Part shown: piece after piece, positions 25,365-33,438 of the stretch
Numbering within the stretch: position 1 is the first letter of the stretch
Layout of the letters: each line of letters opens with the position of its first letter
From: Streptomyces sp. NBC_01275
GTDB lineage: Bacteria; Actinomycetota; Actinomycetes; Streptomycetales; Streptomycetaceae
Length of the DNA stretch: 64,000 nucleotides
NCBI RefSeq assembly: GCF_026340655.1
Contig: NZ_JAPEOZ010000001.1
Span: 2,976,001-3,040,000, forward strand
Direction: 5' to 3'
Made by a program: the position numbers and the translations under genes
The notes under the pieces: model-generated
Told to the model about the DNA's origin: nothing
Databases searched by the model: none
The model's input: only the letters and a program-made list of their open reading frames with translations

Positions 25365-25817
25365 TCAGGGAGCGTCGGGGAGTTCAAGCTGCTGCGCGGC
25401 CTGCTCCTCCGCGTCCAGTGGGTTCGGTCCGGGGCGGTAGTGGGGAAGGCACCGGGGGCACTGCTGCTCTACGGCCAGGCGGTGGGCGCGCGATCCGGCG
25501 GCCGTGCCGCACGATTTGCGGATGACCGGGACTGGCAGCTCGGCGGGGTCGACGTCCGGCAGCTCGTGGATGATCACGCCGTTGAGCCAGATCCGACCGC
25601 CGCAGATGCCGGTGAACAGGCTTTTGGCTGGGACGACTTGCCGGATGCAGGCGGCCCTATAGGGGCAGCCTCCGCAGACGTAGAGGACGGGTTCGCAGAT
25701 GGCGACCAGTTCGATGCCGTTCTTCCATCTGTCGTCGGCAACGGCGAAGTCCTCGTCGCCGAAGCACGGGGCGTGAGAGGTGACGTGGGTGCCGATCAGG
25801 GTTCGTGATCCGGTCAC
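25365..25817 (-). CDS. WhiB-like transcription factor (phage-encoded)
   Basis: WhiB-like proteins bind a 4Fe-4S cluster and control sporulation or stress genes in actinobacteria. This 150-residue protein has the four Cys at 18, 48, 51 and 57 (C ... CxxCxxxxxC, in VCGGCPYRAAC) and the turn GICGGRIW (family G[VI]WGG), here with Cys in place of Trp in the first position. A second Cys pair lies near the C terminus (QQCPRC). The GTG start overlaps the methyltransferase stop. Phage WhiB copies in mycobacteriophage TM4 interfere with host WhiB2; the same is possible here but not shown. Confidence 0.85.
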   Translation of the reverse strand: MTGSRTLIGTHVTSHAPCFGDEDFAVADDRWKNGIELVAICEPVLYVCGGCPYRAACIRQVVPAKSLFTGICGGRIWLNGVIIHELPDVDPAELPVPVIRKSCGTAAGSRAHRLAVEQQCPRCLPHYRPGPNPLDAEEQAAQQLELPDAP

Positions 25818-27319
25818 AGGACGGGCTCCAATCGCTGGCCGATCCACCGGGCGACGTTGACCGAGACCGCGTTGCCTGCCTGCGCGGTCTGCTCGGCCTG
25901 GTTGCCGTAGACGACGTACTTCGTAGGGAACCGCTGTCCAGCGAGCTGCTCGCGGGGCTTGAGCATCCGGAAGTAGCAGTCGTTGATGTCCGGGGCGTTT
26001 TGCACCAGAGCGGCCGAGTCGCGGGTGGAGAGGGTGTGGACGGGTTCGGCGGCCGTCTTCACCGCGGCCTTGCGGTACGGCACGACGAGGGTGTTCCGCA
26101 CTCGGTCGGGCACAGTGCCGGCGTGGGTGACAAGGCCGTGGTGGTTGCCCTGGGCGGTGACGACGCTGAGCGGGTCGCTCGCGCGGCTGGCGGTGGCGTG
26201 GTTGCGGTACTCGATGATGAACGGGTCCATCGTCAGCAGGGCTTCGCTCTCGCGGGTGGTGCGAGTACGCATCGGCACGTCGACGGGGACGGCGTCGGTG
26301 TTCCACGAGCCGCCGGTCGGCACCAGAAGCGCATCGCCCTGCTTCACCGTCCGGACGGGCATCGGCCGGTCCTCGACGGCGTACGCCCTGTCCCCGCCGT
26401 CCTTGCCGTGGGTTAGCGAGATCGAGTACGGGCGCCAGGGGAACTTGCGGCGGCCTGCGCGGATTCGGTCCATGGTGGTATCGGCGAGCGGCTTCTTGCG
26501 GTCGCCAATCCGCTTCCCGAGGTCGCTGAAGTCGATGATGTCGCTGGCCGGGCGAACGTACGGCTCGACCATGGCGTGGCGGCAACGGGTGTTGGGGCAG
26601 CGGTAGATGTAGTCGCGCCGGTACTTCCCGATGCGCAGGCCATCGGTCTTGGTCCACGACTGGACGGCGTGCACGTCCTCACCGCAGTCGACGCAGGGAG
26701 CGAGCGGCCTGGGCTCCAGGTCGGGCTTGCGCATGGTCTTGAGGGTGAAGACCACGTACATCCGATCACGCCACTGCGGGGCGCGCAGGTTGACCTCGTC
26801 GCCGACGTGGGCGCTGCTGACGCACACGATCTGGTACTGGTATCCGAGCAGCTCCATGGCTTGGAGCCAGGTCGCGAACAGAATCCAATCCAGGCCGAAT
26901 TCGACGACGTTCTCGACGACGATGGCCTTGAACCGCTTCGCTTCAGCGGCTCGCACCACGCACCACGCGGTTACCCGGGTCGCCTCGAAGGCGTCCTTGG
27001 TCAGGGACTCCCACTCGTCGCGTTCCTCTTCGAGCAGGTCGAGGAGATCAAGTTGGTTGGTTTCCCGGGGCTTGCCGCCCGCGGGGCTGATCTCGGTGCA
27101 GATGACGGATGCCCACAGGGCGTCGGCCTTGGGCAGCATGCGCATGGGGAAGCCGTCGCTGAGCGTCATGACGGCGTGCTCACAGTTGGGATGGTTGGCG
27201 GCGTGCGTTTCGATCGCGAGCCGCCAGTGGTTGATGCCGAGCAACAGCTCGTGCCCGGCTTCGACAAGTCCAGTGCTGCTGCCGCCAGCACCACACAAAA
27301 GGTCAATCCAGGTGGCCAT
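25814..27319 (-). CDS. C5-cytosine DNA methyltransferase
   Basis: This 501-residue protein has motif I DLLCGAGGSS (6-15), motif VI ENV (136-138), motif VIII QWRDR (182-186) and motif X GNAVSVNVARWIG near the end. The catalytic motif IV is unusual: ICTEISPAGG (Cys74), where most have PCQ; phage variants with xxCTxxSPAGG exist. Two Cys pairs (CVDCGED, CPNTRCRH) suggest a zinc module in the target-recognition part. No restriction enzyme gene is adjacent, so it probably protects phage DNA. ATG 27319 lies 13 bases from TTGGAGA. Confidence 0.9.
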   Translation of the reverse strand: MATWIDLLCGAGGSSTGLVEAGHELLLGINHWRLAIETHAANHPNCEHAVMTLSDGFPMRMLPKADALWASVICTEISPAGGKPRETNQLDLLDLLEEERDEWESLTKDAFEATRVTAWCVVRAAEAKRFKAIVVENVVEFGLDWILFATWLQAMELLGYQYQIVCVSSAHVGDEVNLRAPQWRDRMYVVFTLKTMRKPDLEPRPLAPCVDCGEDVHAVQSWTKTDGLRIGKYRRDYIYRCPNTRCRHAMVEPYVRPASDIIDFSDLGKRIGDRKKPLADTTMDRIRAGRRKFPWRPYSISLTHGKDGGDRAYAVEDRPMPVRTVKQGDALLVPTGGSWNTDAVPVDVPMRTRTTRESEALLTMDPFIIEYRNHATASRASDPLSVVTAQGNHHGLVTHAGTVPDRVRNTLVVPYRKAAVKTAAEPVHTLSTRDSAALVQNAPDINDCYFRMLKPREQLAGQRFPTKYVVYGNQAEQTAQAGNAVSVNVARWIGQRLEPVL

Positions 27320-27350
27320 GTGGGTAGTTGTTCTCCAAGAGGTCCTGCGC

Positions 27351-27377
27351 GCCCGGCCCCGTATTGCGGGGCCGGGC
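27351..27377 (-). terminator. intergenic inverted repeat (11-bp stem)
   Basis: GCCCGGCCCCG pairs with CGGGGCCGGGC across a 5-base loop. It lies between the gene at 27389 and the leader of the methyltransferase gene. No U-tract. Confidence 0.45.
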
Positions 27378-27388
27378 AACGGCCGAGA

Positions 27389-27871
27389 TCAGTGAGTGCG
27401 GAGGCCGCCGTGAGCCTGCGCGTGGCGCAGGAAGGCGATCCAGATCCCCCACGTCGGATCACCCACGGGCATCTCTGCGATGGCCACGCCCGGGTGGGCG
27501 TCATAGGTGGCGAGGGCGGCGGTGATCTCGGCGACCGTCACGAGGAAGCCGTCGTTCGAATCGATCTTGTACCTGGGTATGCCGGTCGGCACCGTCTCGG
27601 AGGCGTCCTTGACAGCCTGGTAGGCGGTCCGAAATTCGGCGAGGCGGTGCGCCGTGCTCTCGTCGTACTTGGCGCCGGGCCGGAGGTCCACGCCCGCCAG
27701 CCCGTAGGCGGACAACTCCGGGTATGACGGGACGGGCAGCTCGACGAGCATCCCGAAGTTCTTCATCGCGTCGAGGGTGCGCGGCAGTGCGGTGAAGGCG
27801 AACCGGAAGTAGTTCCCGCCCCCTTCGGCTCTCTTGCCGTCAGAGGTCTGGATGTAGACGTCATTTCCCAC
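27389..27871 (-). CDS. hypothetical phage protein (160 residues)
   Basis: GTG 27871 is preceded by the common leader GACCTCTTGGAGAA. The protein starts NDVYIQTSDGKRAEGGGNYFRF and contains a HRLAEFRTAYQAVKD helix. The last part (PTWGIWIAFLRHAQAHGG) is helical. No family is recognised. It lies between hairpins on both sides, so it is probably expressed as its own unit or attenuated. Confidence 0.65.
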   Translation of the reverse strand: MGNDVYIQTSDGKRAEGGGNYFRFAFTALPRTLDAMKNFGMLVELPVPSYPELSAYGLAGVDLRPGAKYDESTAHRLAEFRTAYQAVKDASETVPTGIPRYKIDSNDGFLVTVAEITAALATYDAHPGVAIAEMPVGDPTWGIWIAFLRHAQAHGGLRTH

Positions 27872-27898
27872 GGGGTGTTCTCCAAGAGGTCTGCGGCT

Positions 27899-27922
27899 GC
27901 CCGGCCCGGAGTCGGGCCGGGC
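27899..27922 (-). terminator. intergenic inverted repeat (10-bp stem)
   Basis: GCCCGGCCCG pairs with CGGGCCGGGC across a 4-base loop, just downstream of the gene ending at 27930. Same type as at 27351. Confidence 0.45.
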
Positions 27923-27929
27923 AGCGCGA

Positions 27930-28085
27930 TCAGCGGTGGGCGGCGTGGCGGTGGTGGACGTCGCCGCAGGTCATGCAGCGCAGGACCCGCCTGCGGGCCT
28001 CCCAGCGGAGTTCTTCGACGACGAGCGCGGCGAGGCCGGCACCGACGCCCAGGGCGAGAGCGAGCAACGCGGACGTCACGGTCAC
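27930..28085 (-). CDS. small membrane protein with CxxC-His tail (51 residues)
   Basis: A short frame from GTG 28085 to TGA 27930 encodes an N-terminal hydrophobic helix (SALLALALGVGAGLAALVV), a basic segment and CMTCGDVHHRHAAHR. The CxxC plus His cluster could bind zinc on the cytoplasmic side. The start overlaps the previous stop (GTGA), which supports translation. No family is recognised. Confidence 0.55.
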   Translation of the reverse strand: MTVTSALLALALGVGAGLAALVVEELRWEARRRVLRCMTCGDVHHRHAAHR

Positions 28086-28300
28086 CGCGCCACCACCTCG
28101 TAGCGAGTCGGGCAGGGCGGCAGGAGCTGCATGCAGATGACGAACACAGCGTGGGCGTCGTTGGTCGCGAGTGCGTTGTCCAGCGCGACTCGAACCTGGG
28201 CTCGCTCGTCGTCGTCCTGCGGGTGGGCGATGATGCAGGCGCAGCGGCGCTTGCCCTCCCCTTCCGACGAGTTCGACGGGATCGCTTCGGTGCCCGCCAT
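28082..28300 (-). CDS. hypothetical phage protein (72 residues)
   Basis: ATG 28300 overlaps the upstream stop (TGATG). The product has a short disordered start, then ACIIAHPQDDDERAQVRVALDNALATNDAHAVFVI, a Rossmann-like strand-helix-strand pattern. Four Cys are scattered. No family is recognised. Confidence 0.6.
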   Translation of the reverse strand: MAGTEAIPSNSSEGEGKRRCACIIAHPQDDDERAQVRVALDNALATNDAHAVFVICMQLLPPCPTRYEVVAR

Positions 28301-28953
28301 CAGACGATCACCTGCCCGACGGGCGCGAGGTAGACGGTGGCGACCTCGTCGTTCAGCTCCCACACAGTGAGCGGCCAGTCCGTACCGCCCAGTGCGTGGA
28401 CGCACGTCCAGCCCTCTTCCGCCAGCAAGCGCGCAGCGTTGCCGTACTCCTTGATGGCCGCGTCGTTGTCGGCGAAGGGGCCATGGAGCAGCTTGGACAT
28501 CGGCTGGCGCTGCGCCGTCACGGCCTGAAGGCGGACGGAAACCATCTCGATGACGCGAGGCGCGAGTTGTCGCTCGGCGACGAAGGCCGCGATGGCCTTG
28601 ATGAGGGGGACGACGTTGTTGCCGTGCTCGGCCTGCTCCTCACCTTCCCTGGAGTCGTAGACCAGCTCGTCGATGGTCGGGTTGTCGTGGTGAGCGCGCC
28701 GGACGTGGAAGCCCTCCATCTCCGACGGGTCGATGGGCAGGGAGCCGTGGGAGCCGACCCACAGGTGCGAGCCGTCAGTGAGCTGGGCGTGAATGCCGAA
28801 CTCCCCGCCGCAGATTTCGACGTCGGTGACGAGCGGGATGCGGCGCAGTGCGGTGATGACGGGCTCGTACGCGTTCCACAGGGTCCGCCACAGCATGTCG
28901 TCGGTGTTGTCGTGCACGGGCATCGGGGCCATCGGCGCCAGGTCGTTGCTCAC
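28300..28953 (-). CDS. hypothetical phage protein (217 residues)
   Basis: GTG 28953 has TTGGAGAAGG in the common leader. The protein has a helical start, strands (VTDVEICGGEFGIHAQLTDGSHLWVG), and a C-terminal part with YGNAARLLAEEGWTCVHALGG. It resembles other unassigned actinophage early proteins. It is the first gene of a five-gene overlapping set running to 27930, with a putative promoter-like box (GAGATAGATCCCAACT) at 28993-29008 upstream. Confidence 0.65.
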   Translation of the reverse strand: MSNDLAPMAPMPVHDNTDDMLWRTLWNAYEPVITALRRIPLVTDVEICGGEFGIHAQLTDGSHLWVGSHGSLPIDPSEMEGFHVRRAHHDNPTIDELVYDSREGEEQAEHGNNVVPLIKAIAAFVAERQLAPRVIEMVSVRLQAVTAQRQPMSKLLHGPFADNDAAIKEYGNAARLLAEEGWTCVHALGGTDWPLTVWELNDEVATVYLAPVGQVIV

Positions 28954-29037
28954 AGTTCCTTCTCCAAAAGGTCGTGCGCCAGCCAACAGTACAGAGTTGG
29001 GATCTATCTCAATCTAAATTGATGCACCTGGACGCGC

Positions 29038-29487
29038 TCACCGCAGACGGGTAACGAACACGGGGCGGGGGGCCTTGCGTCGCTCCTCTCGCGCCCGTCG
29101 GGCGAGCGCGGTCCGGACTTCCAGCTCGTCGGCGCGCTGATGCGCGACCTCGGCGATGTCCAGCGCCTGGTGGGCGAGGTCGCGGGTCTGCATGAGCGCC
29201 TGGTGGTTCTCGCGGTGGTCGAGGTGGACTTCCGCGCCGCCGATGTCGCCGAGGAGTTCGCCGACGATCTCGTCGCGCACCGGCTCGGCGAGCCCGAGCC
29301 CGCCGAGGTTGCGCTCACACTCGGCCAGGTCCTTCAGGTCGGCGATCTTGATGAGCATGTCACCGACACCCTCGGGGTCTTGGCGGTAGAGGTCTGCGAG
29401 GCAGCCGATCTGCTCGCGGGCGGCGCTACTGCTGTCGAGCGTGAGCGCGCCTTTATGGCCGCGATGAAGGATGGGTAGGTAGTTCAT
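29038..29487 (-). CDS. hypothetical coiled-coil phage protein (149 residues)
   Basis: First gene behind P4, start ATG 29487. The second half is a long charged helix (ENHQALMQTRDLAHQALDIAEVAHQRADELEVRTALARRAREERR), so a coiled-coil dimer is likely. The first half includes ECERNLGGLGLAEPVRDEIVGELLGDIGG. No family is recognised. Confidence 0.6.
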   Translation of the reverse strand: MNYLPILHRGHKGALTLDSSSAAREQIGCLADLYRQDPEGVGDMLIKIADLKDLAECERNLGGLGLAEPVRDEIVGELLGDIGGAEVHLDHRENHQALMQTRDLAHQALDIAEVAHQRADELEVRTALARRAREERRKAPRPVFVTRLR

Positions 29488-29527
29488 GCTGTCCTTCCGA
29501 TCGAGAGGGGCTCCCCCCTCTTCATGG

Positions 29528-29559
29528 TTCTATTCTATATGCATTACCAGGAGTGTCCA
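29528..29559 (-). promoter_or_regulatory. prophage early promoter P4
   Basis: The minus strand has TGGACA (-35), 16 bases, TAGAAT (-10), within an exact copy of the repeated block AATGCATATAGAATAGAA (29528-29545). It drives the gene starting at 29487. Confidence 0.65.
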
Positions 29560-29588
29560 TATTCCTGGTGAATTTTTCTTTCGGGGGC

Positions 29589-30569
29589 CTAAGTTTTTCG
29601 CTGGCTGCTGCTCTTGCGCGCCCGCACGGCCTCACGCGCGGCCTTGCGCGCATCTTCGGCCGCTTCCGGGTGCTCCTCGACCCGTTGTCGGCGTCTGGCG
29701 GCGTCCTCGTACCAGTCGTCCCAGAAACGCCCGTGCGCCCGCTGTTCCTCCTCCTTGGCCTCCCCCTGCTCCCTCCGGCGTCCTGCGCGCGGGTTGGTGC
29801 CGCAGCCACGGCAGGAGGCGGCGGGGCGTCCTCGGTGCTTCGTGCAGCCTCTTGGCGGCTCCCCGCGCTCCGGGGCGGAGCCGTCTGGTGGAGCGGACGC
29901 GGGCTCCCCTGCGGCGTCAGCCGTGGGGGTAGGGGGGGAAGGAAGGACAGAGGAAGAACCAGGAAAGGAAGGGGTTCCATCGCTGGAACCCAGTGGGTTC
30001 CCCCCATGAAACTCACCGGGTTCCACCGGTGGAACCCGGCCGTCCTCCCCATCCGGGTTCCCCTTGTGGAACCCTGGCCCCTCCCCCGGGTTCCACGCGT
30101 GGAACCCAGCCTCGACCTGCGACGATTCGGCCTTCTCTCGGCGAGCTGCCTCGCGGTCTTCGACGTCCTGATAGGTCATCGCAGGCTTGGCGGGGGCCGA
30201 ACGCGTGACTCCGGGGCGGGCCTTGTTGGCGTTCTTCGGGGCAGCTTTGCGGGCCTCCAGGCGCTCCTTGAGCTCCGGCGTGGTCGGCGTGGGCGGTACC
30301 CCGAGCGGGAAGACCCGGTAGACCGCCGCGCGTCCCGCTTTGCCGGTCTCCACGCGTTCGACAAGCCCTTTGGCTATCAGCTCCGTGACGATGGTGATGG
30401 CGCGCTTGTCGGTCACGCCGACCCAGGCTGCGAGGCGGGTGAGGCCGGGGCGCGCGAGGCGCGTCTCGTCGTCGGCGCTGTCCGCGATCTTCATGAGGGC
30501 GAGTTTCTGGCTCTGGCTGAGCACGTCAGGCGGCAAGTACGCCGCAGCGATCATCAGTTGGATGGACAC
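29589..30569 (-). CDS. winged-helix phage replication initiator
   Basis: This 326-residue protein has an N-terminal winged-helix domain at about 10-92 (SQKLALMKIADSADDE..., LTRLAAWVGVTDKRAITIVTELIAKGLVER..., GRAAVYRVFPLG), as in actinophage replication initiators. A long low-complexity middle and a Cys module (GCTKHRGRPAASCRGCG) follow, and the end is basic. The coding region for about residues 155-200 holds five GGGTTCC-type repeats, a likely origin. The GTG start at 30569 has AAGGGGA just upstream. It is placed after the recombination genes. Confidence 0.7.
   Translation of the reverse strand: MSIQLMIAAAYLPPDVLSQSQKLALMKIADSADDETRLARPGLTRLAAWVGVTDKRAITIVTELIAKGLVERVETGKAGRAAVYRVFPLGVPPTPTTPELKERLEARKAAPKNANKARPGVTRSAPAKPAMTYQDVEDREAARREKAESSQVEAGFHAWNPGEGPGFHKGNPDGEDGRVPPVEPGEFHGGNPLGSSDGTPSFPGSSSVLPSPPTPTADAAGEPASAPPDGSAPERGEPPRGCTKHRGRPAASCRGCGTNPRAGRRREQGEAKEEEQRAHGRFWDDWYEDAARRRQRVEEHPEAAEDARKAAREAVRARKSSSQRKT
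29972..30107. other. putative replication origin: iteron dyads inside the initiator gene
   Basis: Four dyads of the form GGGTTCC-N6-GGAACCC lie at 29972-29991, 30018-30037, 30055-30074 and 30088-30107, plus a half site at 29995-30001. The copies at 30018 and 30088 are perfect 20-base palindromes (GGGTTCCACCGGTGGAACCC and GGGTTCCACGCGTGGAACCC). Clustered iterons within an initiator gene are the arrangement seen in phage lambda (origin within gene O). Confidence 0.55.
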
Positions 30570-30610
30570 GGTTCCCCTTGGGCGGTACAGGCACGGCGGC
30601 AGGACGGGGT

Positions 30611-30638
30611 GCCCCGCCCGGTCGCTCCCGGGCGGGGC
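30611..30638 (-). terminator. intergenic inverted repeat (10-bp stem)
   Basis: GCCCCGCCCG pairs with CGGGCGGGGC across 8 bases, between the nuclease stop and the initiator start. Same type as the other early-region hairpins. Confidence 0.45.
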
Positions 30639-30658
30639 TGAGACTCATCGGAGTCGGG

Positions 30659-31786
30659 TCAGGCCGGCGCGATGTTGATGACCGCGGGCGTCTTCTTACC
30701 GGTCTTCCGCCGGGGGATCGCCAGTCCTGCGTCCTTGAGGTTCTTGACCATGCGGTTGACGTCCGGCGTCATCGGGACCGGGATTCCGGCGACCTCATGC
30801 AGGTCGACCATCGCCTCCACGTCGTCCTTCTCCTCGTCGTTGCCCCCGCCCCAGGACAGCTTGTTGGAGCCGTAGATCCCCTCCGGGGATCGGTCGAGCT
30901 TCTTGCGTGCGAACTCCTTGATCCTTTTGCCCTCGCTGAAGAGCTTGTGTCCGTTCACGTAGTCGATGAGCGCCTGTTCGCGGTCGGCGTCGTTGCGGAT
31001 GAGCGCCGTCTGCTCGGGCACGCCGGGAGCTGTCCCGGGCCAGCACAGGGAGCGGAACGGGCAGTAGTCGCAGATGGCGTCCAGACCAGGGCCGTTGAAG
31101 TCTCGGGGCATCTCCTCGGGGTTGCCGGTCTCGCGCACACGTTCCACCCACCACTGGGCCTCCGCCGCGCGCTGCGGGTCGAAGTCGATCTCCTGGACGT
31201 GCTCTGCGCCGGAGTCCCGGTTGATGAACCGGAAGCGAATACGACCGATGTCCAGTGGCCCAAGGCGGGACAGGTACCGCTGGCCGGGAACGTCCTCGAA
31301 CCCGACCTCGAACAGCGCGCCCGCGTACAGCTGGACCTGCCGCAGTTCGGCGGCCGTGGCACCGTAGCGGAGAACGCGGTCCCACAGATAGGTGGACTTG
31401 GTCTTCACGTCCTCCACGGTGAGGACGTCGGCGGGTATCGCTGGCCTGTGACGAGCGGGCAGGCGAGCGGCGGTCGCCGCGTCGAGCTGTACGACGTCGA
31501 CGTGCCCCCGGATCAGGTCATCCTGGACGCTGCGCTCCACCAACCATCGGTACTCCGTGCGCGCCGACTCGAGCAGCCCGTGATGGATGAACGTCCCGAG
31601 GATCGCCGCTCGCTTGTCCGGGTGATCGGTCGGTGTGATGCCGTGCAGGATGTAGGCGGCGCGTCGGCCGCACACGGTGTCGGATGCGCCGAGCTGTGTC
31701 TGACGAGAGCGCGGGCGGCGGGCGTCCACGTCGTGTGCGGCATCCCAGATGGATGGTGCGACGCCGTCAACGGTGGCTACGGACAT
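30659..31786 (-). CDS. RecB/Cas4-like PD-(D/E)XK exonuclease
   Basis: This 375-residue protein has the PD-(D/E)XK nuclease core: GHVDVVQLD supplies the metal-binding Asp and TVEDVKTKS the ExK pair. Cys residues at VCGRR near the N terminus and at ICDYCPFRSLCW match the iron-sulfur cluster pattern of RecB/Cas4-like nucleases. In phages such enzymes trim DNA ends for annealing or RecA-like recombination. It follows the Sak4-like ATPase gene by 32 bases in the same operon. ATG 31786 has TTGGAGAACTCCCCT upstream. Confidence 0.85.
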   Translation of the reverse strand: MSVATVDGVAPSIWDAAHDVDARRPRSRQTQLGASDTVCGRRAAYILHGITPTDHPDKRAAILGTFIHHGLLESARTEYRWLVERSVQDDLIRGHVDVVQLDAATAARLPARHRPAIPADVLTVEDVKTKSTYLWDRVLRYGATAAELRQVQLYAGALFEVGFEDVPGQRYLSRLGPLDIGRIRFRFINRDSGAEHVQEIDFDPQRAAEAQWWVERVRETGNPEEMPRDFNGPGLDAICDYCPFRSLCWPGTAPGVPEQTALIRNDADREQALIDYVNGHKLFSEGKRIKEFARKKLDRSPEGIYGSNKLSWGGGNDEEKDDVEAMVDLHEVAGIPVPMTPDVNRMVKNLKDAGLAIPRRKTGKKTPAVINIAPA

Positions 31787-31818
31787 AGGGGAGTTCTCCA
31801 AGAGGTCAGCGTGGGCGG

Positions 31819-32910
31819 TCACTGCTCGGCGTCCGCGTCCTGCTCGTCGGCCTTGCGCTGGGCGGCGGCACGGAGCTTGTCGGCGTCGGACAGTGGGCCC
31901 TCCCCCATCTCCCGCCGGGGGCTGTCGAGTTCGGCGGCGCGCTGCTCGGCAGCGGCCCGGATGGTGAGGATCTCGTCGTGGCTCAGGCGGTTCACCGGAT
32001 CTGGGACGGCCCGCCACAGCGCCTCAAGGAGCTTCTTGTCCGTCAGGCCGGCGATTCGAGCGAGCCAGGGCTGTACGAGATCGCCGACGAGCGCGGGCAT
32101 GATGCGCGGTTGGGACTCGACAGAGCAGCCCAGCCTGTTGAAGACCAGGTCCTCGATGCTGAAGTCCCGCAGCGGCAGCGGTTTGTTCCGCTCGACGCGC
32201 ATCCGCAGTGATCGGACCTTGATGACCTGCGGGTCGGTGTTGCGCTTCATGCGCACCCAGCACGACGAGTCGAAGCCGAGGTCTTTCTGAGCCGAGACCT
32301 TCCACTCGCTTTTGTTCTGGATCGGCTGGCCGTTGTCGTCCGTGGCGCTGACCTGCTTGCCGCGGGCCAGCACGATGGCGATGCCGGGCAGTGTGCGCAG
32401 CAGGTAGATGATCCTGTTCCACCGTTCCGTGGCGTCATTCCACAGATTCCGGCCGATGTCGAACGCGGCGTCCGGGTCCTCCTGGAGCAGGGCGCGGTTC
32501 TTGCGCGTCCGGCGACCGCGTTCGTAGGTCCAGTTGGTGAGCATCCGCCACAGGGCGGATCCCGAGTCGATGGTCAGGACGACCGGAGGCTCTCCGGCTG
32601 CCGCCGCGCGCCTGGCCTCGGCGTGCACGGCCTCAACCTGTTCGAGAATGTCTCGGTAGGTGCCGTCGTGCTCGATGATCAGATAGTTGGCGCCCTCGAT
32701 GGCCGCGTACTCGTCGGCCGATCCCTCGTCGAGGTCGATCCAGTACATCTGGCCGATGCGGTCGCTACTGGAGAACTGCGCGGCCGAGTAGGTCTTGCCC
32801 GCGCCCTCCTCGCCCTCGATGAGGAGGAGGGGCCAGGGGACGATCCCCGTCGGCTTGCGTGTTTTGAGTTGGACTGCGGGCGGCATCGTGGTGCCCGCTG
32901 GTGCATTCAC
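31819..32910 (-). CDS. Sak4-like RecA-fold ATPase (AAA_24 family)
   Basis: This 363-residue protein has Walker A GEEGAGKT at 33-40 near the start and PVVLTIDSGSALW as the Walker B strand, typical of phage Sak4-type single-strand annealing or RecA-core proteins. The C-terminal third is charged and helical. With the adjacent PD-(D/E)XK nuclease and RusA it forms a phage recombination set. GTG 32910 has TTGGAG 7 bases upstream in the common leader. Confidence 0.85.
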   Translation of the reverse strand: MNAPAGTTMPPAVQLKTRKPTGIVPWPLLLIEGEEGAGKTYSAAQFSSSDRIGQMYWIDLDEGSADEYAAIEGANYLIIEHDGTYRDILEQVEAVHAEARRAAAAGEPPVVLTIDSGSALWRMLTNWTYERGRRTRKNRALLQEDPDAAFDIGRNLWNDATERWNRIIYLLRTLPGIAIVLARGKQVSATDDNGQPIQNKSEWKVSAQKDLGFDSSCWVRMKRNTDPQVIKVRSLRMRVERNKPLPLRDFSIEDLVFNRLGCSVESQPRIMPALVGDLVQPWLARIAGLTDKKLLEALWRAVPDPVNRLSHDEILTIRAAAEQRAAELDSPRREMGEGPLSDADKLRAAAQRKADEQDADAEQ

Positions 32911-32933
32911 GATCTGGCTCCAAGAGGTCGTGG

Positions 32934-33278
32934 TCAGTCCGTGCGCAGGGCCCGAACTTCGAAGAGGGCTGTCCACTCCGGGTGTTCGGCCAGCAGGAGC
33001 CGTACGTACCGGGAGCGGTAGTCGTTGTTCAGCGCGAACTCGTCACCTCGGGTCACCGCGCCGTACTGGTAGCGAAGGAGCTCGAAGAGCATCCCGATGC
33101 CGATGCGGCCGAACCCCTTCTCCGCGCAGTCGGCGGTCATCCGGGTCAGCGCCCTGAGAACCCAGGGGTTGAGAGCGTGGAACGCCTCGAATCGCTGCTG
33201 GATGGTCAGGTTGCCGACATCGGCGGGGTGGCGGACGGGCTGGATGGTGCCGAACAACGGCGGCTGTTCGATCAGCAA
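32934..33278 (-). CDS. conserved actinophage/mobile-element hypothetical protein
   Basis: This 114-residue protein contains RFEAFHALNPWVLRALTRM and GFGRIGIGMLFELLRYQYG, a pattern I know from a widespread family in phages and mobile elements with no assigned function. It is helical and soluble. TTG 33278 is chosen because GGGGGGAG lies 2-8 bases upstream. It is the first gene behind promoter P5. Confidence 0.65.
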   Translation of the reverse strand: MLIEQPPLFGTIQPVRHPADVGNLTIQQRFEAFHALNPWVLRALTRMTADCAEKGFGRIGIGMLFELLRYQYGAVTRGDEFALNNDYRSRYVRLLLAEHPEWTALFEVRALRTD

Positions 33279-33300
33279 GGCTCCCCCCTCAAAGATGGAC

Positions 33301-33357
33301 CCAACACGTTGAAGTGTTGGAATCTATCTCTGGACAGGGGCATTGTCGATCGACAAC
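33301..33357. promoter_or_regulatory. two palindromes between P5 and the first early gene
   Basis: CCAACAC-GTTGAA-GTGTTGG (33301-33320) and the perfect palindrome TTGTCGATCGACAA (33343-33356) lie in the 160-base leader after P5. Either could be a repressor site; the first overlaps a second-class box (AGATAGATTCCAACA) shared with 28995 and 54730. Confidence 0.45.
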
Positions 33358-33438
33358 ATCGACGATCACTCTCCGGCGGCCCCCTGAGTCGCTGCACGAT
33401 CCCCCCTTGAACGAATGAAGCGCACCCCCCGAATGCGC

